64,000 bases of DNA from Clostridium estertheticum. GTDB lineage: Bacteria; Bacillota; Clostridia; Clostridiales; Clostridiaceae. Below the pieces are notes generated by a model. That model saw only the letters and a program-made list of their open reading frames with translations. It had not been told where the DNA came from and did not search any database. Location of the stretch: positions 703,001-767,000 of the forward strand of contig NZ_JAAMNH020000001.1 in assembly GCF_011065935.2 (NCBI RefSeq), given 5' to 3'. Made by a program: the position numbers and the translations under genes. Shown here one piece after another: positions 9,094 through 18,990 of this stretch (within the stretch, counting starts at the first letter, position 1; every line of letters begins with the position of its first letter).

Positions 9094-10401
9094 ATGTTTG
9101 ATTTAGGCATTGTAAATGGAAGGATTTATATAGAAGGTCATTGGTATGAAGGCAATCTGTATATAAAGGATAATAAAATATCAACGATTTCCCATGCAAC
9201 ACTCGAAGCTAGTGAAGAATATGATGCAAAGGGACGAGACATATTACCCGGTTTTATTGATCCTCATGTTCATTTTCAACTTACATGTGGAAAAAATACT
9301 TCAGTAGATGATTTTTATAATGGATCAAAAACCGCAGCTTTTGGTGGTATTACCACATATATTGATTTTTTAGACCCAGTAAAAAATAATATAGCTTTAA
9401 AAAAAGCTTTTGTGGAAAGACGGGCTCTGGCTTTGAACAGTGTAACTGATTATGCGTTTCATGCAACAATTGCGGGTTTAGATGAAGACCCTATTAGTTT
9501 TATGAATGAAGCTAAAAACTTAGGAATTCCTACAATAAAGTTATTTACTACTTATTCAAGTTCTGATAGGCGTACAAATGATAGAACTATAGATAGACTA
9601 CTCAGGAATACTAAAGAAACAGGAACCCTTTTACTTGCGCATTCAGAAAATGATGGACTGATACTTGAAGGTGGAAAAATACATGTGTCACAGCATGAAA
9701 GCTCGAGACCTGCATTGGCAGAAATAAGTGAGGTAATAAAGCTTGCTGAAATGACTAAGTATAGAGATGGAAGGATGTATATTGTTCATACCAATTGTGG
9801 CACAACTATTGAGAGACTTAAAGAAAATTATAAATCTATTCTCAATAAGGATTTTATCATTGAAAGTTGTCCACATTACTTTATTTTTTCTTCTTCTAAA
9901 TATCTACAGAGAAATGGATATTTGTTCACCATGACCCCACCACTTCGAAGTGATAGAGAAGTTAAAAAATTAAATGATGAAATAGATAATGTTTTTACAA
10001 TAGGCACAGATCATTGTCCATTTAACTCCACGGAGAAAAACAGGGAATTTGTTGATGAGGTTCCCATGGGTATAGGGGGAGTAGAATATTCTTTTCCACT
10101 TATGTACGCAAGGTTCGGGGAAAAAATAATTGATAAGTTCACGAAAAACCCTGCAATGGTACATGGATTATGGCCTAAAAAAGGAACACTACTTCCAGGC
10201 GCAGATGCAGACATAGTTATATTTGACAAGAATGTGCATTATATTATAAAGGAAAATAACTCAAATGTGGACTACAATATATACAATGATATGGAGCTAA
10301 CAGGTAAGGTTTGTTCTACTATTTCTAAGGGCAAATTTGTAGTTAAAGATGGTGTTTTTATAGGGGGAAAGGGTGAATATTTGAGTCGTCAGTTGAAGTA
10401 A
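9094..10401 (+). CDS. hydA: Dihydropyrimidinase / D-hydantoinase family amidohydrolase
   Basis: The 435-aa cyclic amidohydrolase shows the family metal site: H58 and H60 in DPHVHF, the lysine to be carboxylated at K149 (IPTIKLF), later histidines in AHSEN and VHTNCG, and the aspartate in GTDHCPF. The family opens hydantoin or dihydropyrimidine rings. GGGGAAGG lies before the ATG. It could act on hydantoin, dihydrouracil or an allantoin-like ring; the exact substrate is unclear. Confidence 0.85.
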   Translation: MFDLGIVNGRIYIEGHWYEGNLYIKDNKISTISHATLEASEEYDAKGRDILPGFIDPHVHFQLTCGKNTSVDDFYNGSKTAAFGGITTYIDFLDPVKNNIALKKAFVERRALALNSVTDYAFHATIAGLDEDPISFMNEAKNLGIPTIKLFTTYSSSDRRTNDRTIDRLLRNTKETGTLLLAHSENDGLILEGGKIHVSQHESSRPALAEISEVIKLAEMTKYRDGRMYIVHTNCGTTIERLKENYKSILNKDFIIESCPHYFIFSSSKYLQRNGYLFTMTPPLRSDREVKKLNDEIDNVFTIGTDHCPFNSTEKNREFVDEVPMGIGGVEYSFPLMYARFGEKIIDKFTKNPAMVHGLWPKKGTLLPGADADIVIFDKNVHYIIKENNSNVDYNIYNDMELTGKVCSTISKGKFVVKDGVFIGGKGEYLSRQLK

Positions 10402-10433
10402 GTTAGATTGATGGAAACAAAGGATGTGATTAC

Positions 10434-12116
10434 TTGTATCGATATTTGGGAATTTCCTTAGAAAAATTATTAACCCTTGAGACATTTAATGGGGCTAAAA
10501 TTTTAGCTGGAGCTAGAGGCATGTCTAAAAGAATTACAAAAGTAAATGTTATGGAGGTACCTGATATTATAGAGTGGGTTAGCCCGGGAGAGTTTTTACT
10601 TACAACTGCCTACTCTATAAAGGATAATATTAAAATACTTATTGAACTTATCCCTAAATTAAATGCAAAAGGTGTTGCTGGACTTGGCATTAAGGTAGGT
10701 AGATATGTTAGTGAACTACCTTGTGATATTATTGAGCTAGCAGATGAATTAGGATTTCCCATTATCGAAGTACCCTTTTGTGTTTCTCATACTGATGTAA
10801 TATCAACTATACTTACTGAGGTAATTAATGATCAAATGAATATGCTCATAAAAATTAACGGATTTAACAGGGAAGTCATGAACATAATGATGAAGGGTGG
10901 TAGTCTAAAGGAAATAGCTACAAAGCTTTATGAAAATATAGGTAATTCTTTAGCTATATACGAAAATATGAGTGATAGTTGTGAAATCATTTGTAATGAA
11001 GAGGATAGAAATATAATTGATAATATTATATATGAGCATATAAGTCTTAAGTATAGTGAAGAGAGCAATTATGATGATGAAGGAAGTTATAAAGTACGTG
11101 TGGATGAGATTCGAGGAAGGATTATTGAAAGGGTATCAATTCCAATAATTATAGAAAACGTAGAATATGGATATATTTTTATTTGGCTTGATAAAAAGAA
11201 TTTAACTCCCCTAGATAATATGCTTATAGAATCATATGTACATATAATAGCGCTGGATTTTGTTAAAAAGCTTTCACTATATAATATGGAGAACAATTAT
11301 AAACTTGAGTTTTTTGATGATTTACTTAGTGATAATGAAAATAGGCAGAAAAGAGCAATAGAGAGAGCAAAGACATTTAAATTTTACAAAACACTTAAAT
11401 ATACAGTAATAGTAATTTTTTTAAAAGATATTTATTCTTTAAGTAAACTGATAATTGATAAGGTAAGTTCATCCCAGGAGAGCATAAGTGATTTATTGTT
11501 TATAATTGGTAGAATAGCAAAGCGTCAAAGAGAAAGAATAGTATATGTGGATAAAAGTGATAGAATATTAATACTTTATGGGAGTGAGAAAAATAAAAAT
11601 TCTCAAACAATAAAGAATGAGGTAATTAATTTTTGTCAGAAGATACTAGAGGAGGCCTTGAAAAAATTTGATGGAAATAAGATAACAATAGGCATAGGAC
11701 GTTCCTATGACAAGGTTGAACAATTATATAAAAGCCATGGGCAAGCAAAATTAATTGTTGAAAATTTAAGCAAAACAAATATCAGAAATATTAAACACTA
11801 CGATGATTTAGGACTGTATAGAATTCTGGCATTTGAGGGTCTTCAGGGTGAACTTATTGAATTTTGTTCAGATACAATAAAGCCACTTATAGAATATGAT
11901 AAGATAAATAATTCAGAACTTATCAAAACCTTAAGAATATATTTTGAATGCGATGGAAATATGAAAAAAATATCTGAAAAAATGTACATGCATTATAATA
12001 CAATCATATATAGGGTACAACAAATAAAGGATATTACTGGCCTTGATTTAGAGAATGGGGACAGTAGACTTAATCTTGAAATTGCACTTAAGGCAATGGA
12101 CTTAATACAAATATAG
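10434..12116 (+). CDS. PucR-family transcriptional regulator
   Basis: The 560-aa protein starts with the PucR N-terminal sensor domain (residues about 8-125, including ITKVNVMEVPDI and SPGEFLLTTAY), has a central GGDEF-like region, and ends in a helix-turn-helix of the PucR C-terminal type (TLRIYFECDGNMKKISE, then MHYNTIIYRV). Such proteins control purine or related nitrogen catabolism, fitting both flanking gene sets. Translation appears to begin at TTG 10434 after an AAAGGATG site; no in-frame ATG with a better site exists near it. A terminator follows. Confidence 0.85.
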   Translation: MYRYLGISLEKLLTLETFNGAKILAGARGMSKRITKVNVMEVPDIIEWVSPGEFLLTTAYSIKDNIKILIELIPKLNAKGVAGLGIKVGRYVSELPCDIIELADELGFPIIEVPFCVSHTDVISTILTEVINDQMNMLIKINGFNREVMNIMMKGGSLKEIATKLYENIGNSLAIYENMSDSCEIICNEEDRNIIDNIIYEHISLKYSEESNYDDEGSYKVRVDEIRGRIIERVSIPIIIENVEYGYIFIWLDKKNLTPLDNMLIESYVHIIALDFVKKLSLYNMENNYKLEFFDDLLSDNENRQKRAIERAKTFKFYKTLKYTVIVIFLKDIYSLSKLIIDKVSSSQESISDLLFIIGRIAKRQRERIVYVDKSDRILILYGSEKNKNSQTIKNEVINFCQKILEEALKKFDGNKITIGIGRSYDKVEQLYKSHGQAKLIVENLSKTNIRNIKHYDDLGLYRILAFEGLQGELIEFCSDTIKPLIEYDKINNSELIKTLRIYFECDGNMKKISEKMYMHYNTIIYRVQQIKDITGLDLENGDSRLNLEIALKAMDLIQI

Positions 12117-12117
12117 T

Positions 12118-12159
12118 AAAAAGCTGGCTCCTTGTGAGTCAGCTTTTGTTATTTTTTTT
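12118..12159 (+). terminator. Rho-independent terminator after the PucR-like gene
   Basis: AAAAAGCTGGCTC (12118-12130) pairs with GAGTCAGCTTTT (12136-12147), and a T8 run follows. It separates the first nitrogen island from the AllH-to-uraA block. Confidence 0.85.
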
Positions 12160-12275
12160 GTAATTAGTAAATGTTAACAATGAATTATAAGAATGTTTAT
12201 GAAATACATATAAAGGTATTAATGAATAAAAATAGAAATTGGACAATAAGATTTAAATATAAAGGGATGATTTTA

Positions 12276-13274
12276 TTGAAAGGATTATTTATATGCGAAA
12301 ATCTACAAAAGATCATTTTGAAAAGAGGAACCATATGCGGATATGTTCACTCTGTATTTAAAAGTGCATGTAACATTGAATGTGATGGCTTATTCATAAC
12401 ACTGCTAAGCAGTGGAAAAAAAATGTCCCCAATGAGTATAGTTGTGGATGGATTAGAACAAGTTGATTTTAGGGGTCTAGATATAACACAAAATTTGATA
12501 TTCGAATTTAGTGAAAGTAAAATTTATTGTGCAGAAGTGAATTTATTTATAACCATGAATAATGTTGAAAAGTGGTCTTCCTGTGTAGAGACAAATACTT
12601 CAAACTGCTTAGAATATCAACTTTTAGAGAACATAAAGATTATTGGACAAGGGGTAAAAACACTTGGAAAGAACTATGGTATGGGGCCACTTGTAAATAT
12701 GATTGCAGGTAAACTACCAGACCTTGAATTAGTTGCTTTTCATGAAGATACTTTTGATAAAAGCTTTGAATTTATAGTGGATAGGTTTATGAATTTTATT
12801 CAAGCTTTTCTAAGAGCAGATGTGATTGGAATAGGAAATATAGCACAGAGTGTTATAGGTTTTGGCTATGGACTTACACCAGCCATGGATGATTTTATTA
12901 GCGGGTTAATGATTTCATACATATATATGGGAACTTATTATAAGTTAAATCTTGAACAAATATATGATTTTAACAGTAAAATAATTAGCTCGGGATTACA
13001 TAAAACAACTAGAGTTAGCTCTGAAATGTTAAGGCATTCATCAGTGGGAGAGATAAATGAGGCTGTGAAGAATCTAATGGCAGTAATTTTAAACTTTGAT
13101 GATGATAATGAGGATGAGAATCATAAAAATATTATTAAATCACTGACAGAGGTTATTGGATATGGTGAAACATCTGGAACTGACACAACATTTGGAATTT
13201 ATGTAGGACTTAAGATTTTGACTAATTTAAGGTATAGGAGGGTTTGGATAAATGAATCATTGCGTGGATATTAG
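12276..13274 (+). CDS. allH: AllH-like (DUF2877) carbamoyltransferase subunit
   Basis: This about 332-aa protein matches DUF2877/YlbF, recently assigned as AllH of the E. coli oxamate carbamoyltransferase AllFGH. It keeps the GYVHSVFKSACN start of the domain and the GFGYGLTPAMDDFISG motif. TTG 12276 lies 8 nt after AAAGGGA (12261-12267). The frame is open to ATG 12171, but that start would leave no room for a promoter after the terminator and reads as non-coding. The 3' end overlaps allF by 23 nt. The true substrate in this organism may not be oxalurate. Confidence 0.78.
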   Translation: MKGLFICENLQKIILKRGTICGYVHSVFKSACNIECDGLFITLLSSGKKMSPMSIVVDGLEQVDFRGLDITQNLIFEFSESKIYCAEVNLFITMNNVEKWSSCVETNTSNCLEYQLLENIKIIGQGVKTLGKNYGMGPLVNMIAGKLPDLELVAFHEDTFDKSFEFIVDRFMNFIQAFLRADVIGIGNIAQSVIGFGYGLTPAMDDFISGLMISYIYMGTYYKLNLEQIYDFNSKIISSGLHKTTRVSSEMLRHSSVGEINEAVKNLMAVILNFDDDNEDENHKNIIKSLTEVIGYGETSGTDTTFGIYVGLKILTNLRYRRVWINESLRGY

Positions 13275-14820
13275 AAAAAATACTTACTATGATTCGGTGG
13301 CACTCATGTTAATAAGTAAGGAAATTAAAAAAATGCCAAATGTCAAACAAGTTATAGTTGGTATGGGAACAGATCTGAATAAAGAGCTAACAGAAAATTT
13401 AGGATTATCAAATGACGCAGTAATGGCCTTAACACCAAATGATTTTTTCATAGCGGCATGGAGTGATGATGAAAATGCATTAGAAATCATAGTTGAAAAG
13501 GTTAATGAACTATTAAATACTAAGGGGCCTGACAATGACTTGGCCAGCGAGTATAAACCCACAACGCTTAGTGCTGCGATTGTGCATCTAGAAGGAGCTA
13601 ACATGGCAATTATATCCTTGCCTGGAAAATACGCTGCATATGAAGCAAAAAAAGCGTTAGATAATAACCTTCATGTAATGTTATTTAGCGATAATGTGAC
13701 AGTAGAAGAAGAAATTGAGTTAAAAGAAATAGGCAGAGATAAGGGACTTTTAGTTATGGGACCAGATTGTGGAACTGCAATTATTAATGGTGTACCCCTT
13801 TGTTTTGCAAATGTTGTGAGAAGGGGTGACATAGGTATTGTGGGGGCCTCTGGTACAGGAACACAGGAGGTTACTGTTATTATAGATAAAATGGGTGGTG
13901 GAGTATCTCAGGTTATTGGAACAGGTGGAAGAGATCTTAAAAGTGAAGTTGGCGGAATTATGATGATTGAGGGTTTTAAGGCCTTAATAGATGACTACGA
14001 TACAAAGGTTATAGTTTTAATATCTAAACCACCAGCACCAGAAGTGGCAGAAAAAATATTGAATATGGTGAGGACCACAGATAAGCCAGTTGTTGTAAGC
14101 TTTATAGGTGGCGATAGATGCGTTATTGAAAATCAGGGTGCGTACTCATGTGTGAATTTAGAGGATGCAGCAAGAAAGGCAGTATTGCTATCAAATGGTA
14201 AAAAAATATACGATTTTACTGGCTTTACATTATCAGATCTGGAAATTGATACAATTGTTCAAGATGAATATAAAAAGTTTAGTAGTGGCCAGAAGTATCT
14301 GAGAGCACTATATACCGGTGGAACCTTGGCGGATGAAGCAATGAAGATGCTACGCACGGAGGGCTATAGGATATACTCTAATATCCCCTTGTCAGCTGAA
14401 CTTAAACTCGCCGATGTGCACAAAAGCGTGGAACACACAATTGTTGACCTAGGGGACGATGATTTCACTGTTGGAAAGCCACATCCTATGATAGATCCAG
14501 TGGCTAGGGTAGAAAGACTACCTAAGGAAGCTGCGGATGATGAAGTTGCTATAGTACTTATGGATTTTGTGCTGGGTTATGGATCAAACATAGATCCAGC
14601 TGGCGAAATGCTTCAATCTATAATAGATGCAAAAAAAGCTATGCAAAACAAAAATAAATATTTATGTGTAATTGGCTATATATGTGGTACAGAAGGAGAC
14701 CCTCAAAATTACAAATACCAACATGAAATGCTAGAAAATGTAGGGGTTATACTAATGCCATCTAATGCTCAAGCCGTTAAACTATCCTCATTAATTCTCG
14801 GAAGATTAAATAAAAGATAA
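13252..14820 (+). CDS. allF: AllF/FdrA-like acyl-CoA-synthetase-fold carbamoyltransferase subunit
   Basis: The 522-aa FdrA family protein has a succinyl-CoA-synthetase-like architecture: GPDCGTAI, a GIVGASGTGTQEV nucleotide-binding loop, GGRDLKSEVGG and a second ligase-like half with GGTLADEA. In E. coli FdrA is AllF, which with AllG and AllH phosphorolyses oxalurate to oxamate and carbamoyl phosphate. AGGAGG precedes ATG 13252. It is translationally coupled to allH (overlap) and followed 14 nt later by allG. Confidence 0.82.
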   Translation: MNHCVDIRKNTYYDSVALMLISKEIKKMPNVKQVIVGMGTDLNKELTENLGLSNDAVMALTPNDFFIAAWSDDENALEIIVEKVNELLNTKGPDNDLASEYKPTTLSAAIVHLEGANMAIISLPGKYAAYEAKKALDNNLHVMLFSDNVTVEEEIELKEIGRDKGLLVMGPDCGTAIINGVPLCFANVVRRGDIGIVGASGTGTQEVTVIIDKMGGGVSQVIGTGGRDLKSEVGGIMMIEGFKALIDDYDTKVIVLISKPPAPEVAEKILNMVRTTDKPVVVSFIGGDRCVIENQGAYSCVNLEDAARKAVLLSNGKKIYDFTGFTLSDLEIDTIVQDEYKKFSSGQKYLRALYTGGTLADEAMKMLRTEGYRIYSNIPLSAELKLADVHKSVEHTIVDLGDDDFTVGKPHPMIDPVARVERLPKEAADDEVAIVLMDFVLGYGSNIDPAGEMLQSIIDAKKAMQNKNKYLCVIGYICGTEGDPQNYKYQHEMLENVGVILMPSNAQAVKLSSLILGRLNKR

Positions 14821-14834
14821 GGGAGGTGTGTGCA

Positions 14835-16259
14835 TTGCCTAAGATAAATAAATTATTCAGTATGAAACTTAAGGTTATAAATATGGGACTACCGTCTTTC
14901 CATAGTGATTTAAAGAAGCAAAATGTAGAGAGTATGCATGTTAATTGGAGACCGCCAAGCGAGGCAAGTAAAAAGCTTTCTGTTTTAGAAGCAGCCAGCA
15001 TAAGTGAAAAAATTGAAATTGCAAACAAGGAGGCACTTACAAGACTTCTTGCAGCACAACCAATAATTGTTGGTATAGGCACCGCAGGAACTCATATACC
15101 AGGCATGACAAAAAAGACAATTCTTCATGCAGGCCCACCTATATCTTGGGGTGAAATGAGTGAACCACTTAAAGGCGCAATTGTTGGTGGACTTATATAT
15201 GAAAAATTAGCGACAAATGAAGAAGATGGAAGGAGGCTTGCGTCTTCTGGGGAGATATTATTTGATTCCTGTCATCATCATTCCACAGTAGGACCCATGG
15301 CAGGGGTAGTTACAAGTTCAATGCCAGTTTGGATTTTGCAAAATAAGACCTTTGGAAATTTTGCATATTGTACATTGAACGAAGGTTTAGGTAAGGTACT
15401 AAGGTTTGGAGCATTTAGCCCAGAAGTCATTGATAGACTTAATTGGATGGAAAAGGTACTTGCACCGGTACTTAGGGAAGCTCTGGAAATAAAGGGAACT
15501 GTAGATTTAAAAACTATAATAGCTCAAAGTCTTCAAATGGGTGATGAAGGACATAACAGAAACAAGGCAGGAACATCCTTATTATTTAGGGAACTTGCAC
15601 CTTGTATTGTTAAAACCAAATTTTCCGATGATGAAAAAGCTGCAGTACTAATCTTTATAGATAAAAACGATCATTTTTTCCTAAATGTATCCATGCCAGC
15701 ATGTAAATGTAGCTTAGACCCACTAAGTGATATTCCAAATAGCACTGTAGTTTATACAATGTCAAGGAATGGTACTAATTTTGGTATAAGGGTAGCCGGT
15801 ACAGGAGATGAATGGTTTACCGCACCTTGCGAACTGGTGAATGGTCTTTATTTTCCAGGCTTTGAGGAAAAGGATGCGAATCCTGATATTGGAGATAGCT
15901 GTATAACAGAAACAGCAGGAATAGGTGGATTTGCTATGGCAACTGCTCCAGCAATTGTTCAATTTGTAGGAGGAACACCAAAGGATGCTATAAATTACAC
16001 GACCAGCATGTACGAAATAACCTGCGGCGAAAATAATGCCTTTAAAATACCAAATATTAATTTTAGGGGAACACCAACTGGAATTGATCTTAGAAAAGTT
16101 ATTGAAACAAGAATATTACCAGTAATTAATACTGGAATTGCATGTAATAGAGCCGGTGTTGGGCAAGTAGGGGCAGGCATAGTTCATCCTCCAATGAAAT
16201 GTTTTGAAGATGCGCTTACCTCTTTTATTAAAAAAACAGTTGAAAATAATTTATTATAA
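14835..16259 (+). CDS. allG: AllG-like (DUF1116) carbamoyltransferase subunit
   Basis: This 474-aa protein is of the DUF1116/YlbE type, assigned as AllG. Recognisable stretches are VNWRPPSEAS, GIGTAGTHIPGM, a histidine cluster (DSCHHHSTVGPMAG) and GDEGHNRNKAGTSL. The ribosome site GGGAGGTG (14821-14828) argues for TTG 14835; the upstream GTG 14826 overlaps that site. It completes the AllFGH trio. No carbamate kinase, which usually turns carbamoyl phosphate into ATP, is in this window. Confidence 0.82.
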   Translation: MPKINKLFSMKLKVINMGLPSFHSDLKKQNVESMHVNWRPPSEASKKLSVLEAASISEKIEIANKEALTRLLAAQPIIVGIGTAGTHIPGMTKKTILHAGPPISWGEMSEPLKGAIVGGLIYEKLATNEEDGRRLASSGEILFDSCHHHSTVGPMAGVVTSSMPVWILQNKTFGNFAYCTLNEGLGKVLRFGAFSPEVIDRLNWMEKVLAPVLREALEIKGTVDLKTIIAQSLQMGDEGHNRNKAGTSLLFRELAPCIVKTKFSDDEKAAVLIFIDKNDHFFLNVSMPACKCSLDPLSDIPNSTVVYTMSRNGTNFGIRVAGTGDEWFTAPCELVNGLYFPGFEEKDANPDIGDSCITETAGIGGFAMATAPAIVQFVGGTPKDAINYTTSMYEITCGENNAFKIPNINFRGTPTGIDLRKVIETRILPVINTGIACNRAGVGQVGAGIVHPPMKCFEDALTSFIKKTVENNLL

Positions 16260-16273
16260 ATGGAGGGTATATT

Positions 16274-17065
16274 ATGAATATTATTGATGCTTTTAAAAAT
16301 GTAAAAATGTATGATTTAACTCAAAAAATTAGCCATTTAACACCAGCGTGGCCAACTTATGAACCACTTGAAATTAAGTTTTTCAAAAGACTTTCATCCA
16401 ATGGTGCAAATGGCCAGGTACTAACTCATTCAAATCATGTTGGTACTCACCTTGATGGGTCCCTACATTTTTGTACACATGGAAGAGATATAGCAAGTAT
16501 TCCACTTGAAGAACTTGTGGCACCTGGAGTTGTTGTTGATATTTCAGATATAGCTGAGGATTATGGAATATATACTTCAAAGGACATAATGGATAGGGCA
16601 GATGTTAGAAAAGGTGACATTTTAATTATACATACCGGCTATCATAAATATGGCTGGGATGAACCAGAGGCAGATGAGGAAAGAGTAATGATGAGACATC
16701 CAGGACCTACAAAGGAATTTGCAAATTGGTGTAAGGAAATGGAATTTAAATGGATAGGCGTTGACTGTGGTTCTGCAGATCATCCGATGAACACAAAGAT
16801 TCGTGAATGGGCTCCGAAGGAAGCAAGGCGCGCAGATAAATATTTGAAAGCTAAATATGGTAAGGGCATAGAAGATTTTTGGCCAGAGGATGATTATCAA
16901 TTAATGCATTATGACTTATTCCCTATTAATATTATTCATGCTGAAAACATTGGCGGAGATATTGATAAAGTTCTAGGTAAGAGATTAATAATAGGCTGCT
17001 TCCCATGGAGATTTGAAGGTGGAGAATCCTGCATATCACGTATAGTAGCTTTTGACGCAGAATAG
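16274..17065 (+). CDS. Cyclase-family hydrolase (kynurenine formamidase/isatin hydrolase fold)
   Basis: The 263-aa protein carries the metal-binding signature of the cyclase family, HVGTHLDGSLHF (about residues 55-66), and a later H/E-rich region (MHYDLFPINIIHAENIGG). Members hydrolyse amide bonds, including ring opening of isatin. Next to a molybdenum hydroxylase and AllFGH it is a good candidate for opening an oxidised ring such as barbiturate, though known barbiturases belong to another family. TGGAGGG precedes the ATG; it starts 14 nt after allG. Confidence 0.78.
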   Translation: MNIIDAFKNVKMYDLTQKISHLTPAWPTYEPLEIKFFKRLSSNGANGQVLTHSNHVGTHLDGSLHFCTHGRDIASIPLEELVAPGVVVDISDIAEDYGIYTSKDIMDRADVRKGDILIIHTGYHKYGWDEPEADEERVMMRHPGPTKEFANWCKEMEFKWIGVDCGSADHPMNTKIREWAPKEARRADKYLKAKYGKGIEDFWPEDDYQLMHYDLFPINIIHAENIGGDIDKVLGKRLIIGCFPWRFEGGESCISRIVAFDAE

Positions 17066-17120
17066 CTTTTGATAAAGAGTAGTTTTTGAAAAAAATACGA
17101 ATTTGAAAGGATGATAAATA

Positions 17121-17795
17121 ATGATAGTAGATAAAATGGAACAAAGTTTGAGGCCAGTAGAGTCAGAAATGGTGCCTTATCCAGCTAAGTATATTACAAT
17201 GGCCACTGGAGAAAAATTAGTAATTCGCCAAATCAAAAGGGAAGAAGTGCCACATATTTTAGAAGCGGTAAAGCCACTTATGACAGTGGAAGTTGATTTT
17301 TATGATATTGTCGCATCTAGAATATACTCTGAACTTTTAGGTTACTACAGATATAGAGTAAAGGATGAATATTGCCTAATTGGAACAATAGATGGAATTT
17401 TAGTCGGTATTGTTAATGGACGTTTAGTTGATGATAAAGTAGGTATGTCATATCATACCATGACATTAAAGCAAGGGCTTAGAATTGGAGCACAATTATT
17501 TGCAGCAAAAATGGAATATCATTTGGACTTCTTAAATCAAGAAGAAGTACTAATTGTTGCCGAGAGTCCAAATGGATTCAAGAGATGGATGATTGAATAT
17601 GAACTTGAATCAAGACCAGAAACTTGGCATGAGCTAGGTGGAGTACCAACCTATGTGTTAACTAAAGCCTTGTGGGAAAAACATAAAGGTACTAAACTAG
17701 GTGGCCGCCGTCCAGTATCTGAAGAACTACTTAAAACTGCAGAGCACCCAATGCTTCCAGAAACTTATGCTCAAATTCCAGGATATAAAAGATGA
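17121..17795 (+). CDS. GNAT-like protein of unknown function
   Basis: The 224-aa sequence has a GNAT-like core (LVIRQIKREEVPHI, then LIGTIDGILVGIVNGR) but a poor acetyl-CoA loop (QGLRIGAQ instead of a clear Q/RxxGxG/A). It is followed by a basic, proline-rich tail. AAAGGA precedes the ATG, and its TGA overlaps the ATG of the thiolase-like gene by 4 nt, so the two are co-translated and probably act together. It may use an acyl-CoA as substrate, for example for transfer or decarboxylation; this is speculative. Confidence 0.6.
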   Translation: MIVDKMEQSLRPVESEMVPYPAKYITMATGEKLVIRQIKREEVPHILEAVKPLMTVEVDFYDIVASRIYSELLGYYRYRVKDEYCLIGTIDGILVGIVNGRLVDDKVGMSYHTMTLKQGLRIGAQLFAAKMEYHLDFLNQEEVLIVAESPNGFKRWMIEYELESRPETWHELGGVPTYVLTKALWEKHKGTKLGGRRPVSEELLKTAEHPMLPETYAQIPGYKR

Positions 17796-18988
17796 GAGAA
17801 GTTGGTATTGTAGGGATAGGCCATAGTAAATTTGGTAAAATGTCAGGCGGGACATTCACTGATATGCTAAGTATGGCTGCTGTGCAGGCACTAGATGATG
17901 CTGGTGTAAAAACAGGTATTGGACACGGTGTTGATCAGGTTTTTGTATCAACTATGGGCGCTGGTATCCTTAATAAACAAAGCGGTATTGCCTCAGCGCT
18001 TGTGGATTATTTGAATTTAAGACCAGCAATGGCTGAAACAATAGAAAATGGTCCAGCCTCAGGAGCATCCGCTATAAAACTTGGATATATGGCTATAGCA
18101 AGTGGTATGTGTGATTGTGTTCTTGTGGTTGGTGGAGAAATGATGAGGGTTGTTAGCGGTTGGGAGGGAACAGATTTTGTTGCCACAATGCTTCATCCAG
18201 AAGCTGAATATAACTATGGGCTAACTTTACCAGCTTTTGCAGGACTATTTACAAAATTATGTATGGAGAAATATGGAGTAACTGAAAAGGATTTATCAAT
18301 AGTAGCAGTTAAAAATCATGAAAATGCAACCCATAATCCAGTAGCACATATACACGTGGTGCCTAATCTGTATTGCATAACAGAGGATGAGGATGCACAT
18401 ATAATGAACCCATATGTTGCAGAGCCACTTCGAATGTATCATTGTTGTCCTGTATCTGACGGGTCAGCGGCAGTTTTATTATGTGCCATGGACAAAGCAG
18501 ATAGATTTATTAAAAAACCAATAAAAATAGCAGGCATAGGGCAAGCGACAGATACGCACGCAGTAGCTGAAAGAGAAGTGCCTACTGATCTACTTGCAGT
18601 TCGTCTTGCAGCACAAATGGCATATAAAATGTCTGGACTTACTCCAAAGGATATTGATGTTGCAGAGCTTCATGATGCCTTCCAAATACTGGAGATAGTT
18701 GAATCTGAAGAGGTTGGTTTTTTTGAGAGGGGTGAGGGTCATATAGCAGCACGAAATGGTGAGACAAAGATTGGAGGTATTATTCCAATTAACACTTCAG
18801 GAGGCTTAAAAGCAAAGGGTCATCCACTTGGCGCAACGGGGGTTTCTCAGGTTGTAGAAATTGTAAAACAATTAAGAGGAGAAGCTACAGGACGTCAAGT
18901 AGAGGGTGCTAAGTCTGGATTAACAGTTAACTTTGGTGGGTTTGGTAATAATGTAGTTGCAATTATACTCACTAAGGAGGAATCATAA
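17792..18988 (+). CDS. Thiolase-like protein lacking the nucleophilic cysteine
   Basis: This 398-aa protein matches the SCP2/archaeal-type thiolase family (SKFGKMSGGTF; AELHDAFQ; GGLKAKGHPLGATG). The catalytic His of GHP and the HDAF motif are kept. However, the usual ACASG loop that holds the acyl-accepting Cys reads NGPASG (about residue 90), so Cys is replaced by Pro. It should not work as a classical thiolase. It is directly followed by a zinc-ribbon/OB protein, as in archaeal thiolase-DUF35 pairs, and probably forms a complex with it. A CoA-related role in the pathway of this operon is likely but undefined. Confidence 0.75.
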   Translation: MREVGIVGIGHSKFGKMSGGTFTDMLSMAAVQALDDAGVKTGIGHGVDQVFVSTMGAGILNKQSGIASALVDYLNLRPAMAETIENGPASGASAIKLGYMAIASGMCDCVLVVGGEMMRVVSGWEGTDFVATMLHPEAEYNYGLTLPAFAGLFTKLCMEKYGVTEKDLSIVAVKNHENATHNPVAHIHVVPNLYCITEDEDAHIMNPYVAEPLRMYHCCPVSDGSAAVLLCAMDKADRFIKKPIKIAGIGQATDTHAVAEREVPTDLLAVRLAAQMAYKMSGLTPKDIDVAELHDAFQILEIVESEEVGFFERGEGHIAARNGETKIGGIIPINTSGGLKAKGHPLGATGVSQVVEIVKQLRGEATGRQVEGAKSGLTVNFGGFGNNVVAIILTKEES

Positions 18989-18990
18989 TT

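Noticed and set aside
12171..12275. N-terminal extension of the AllH-like protein from ATG 12171
   Set aside because: No ribosome site, the extension reads as non-coding, and it would start only about 11 nt after a terminator.
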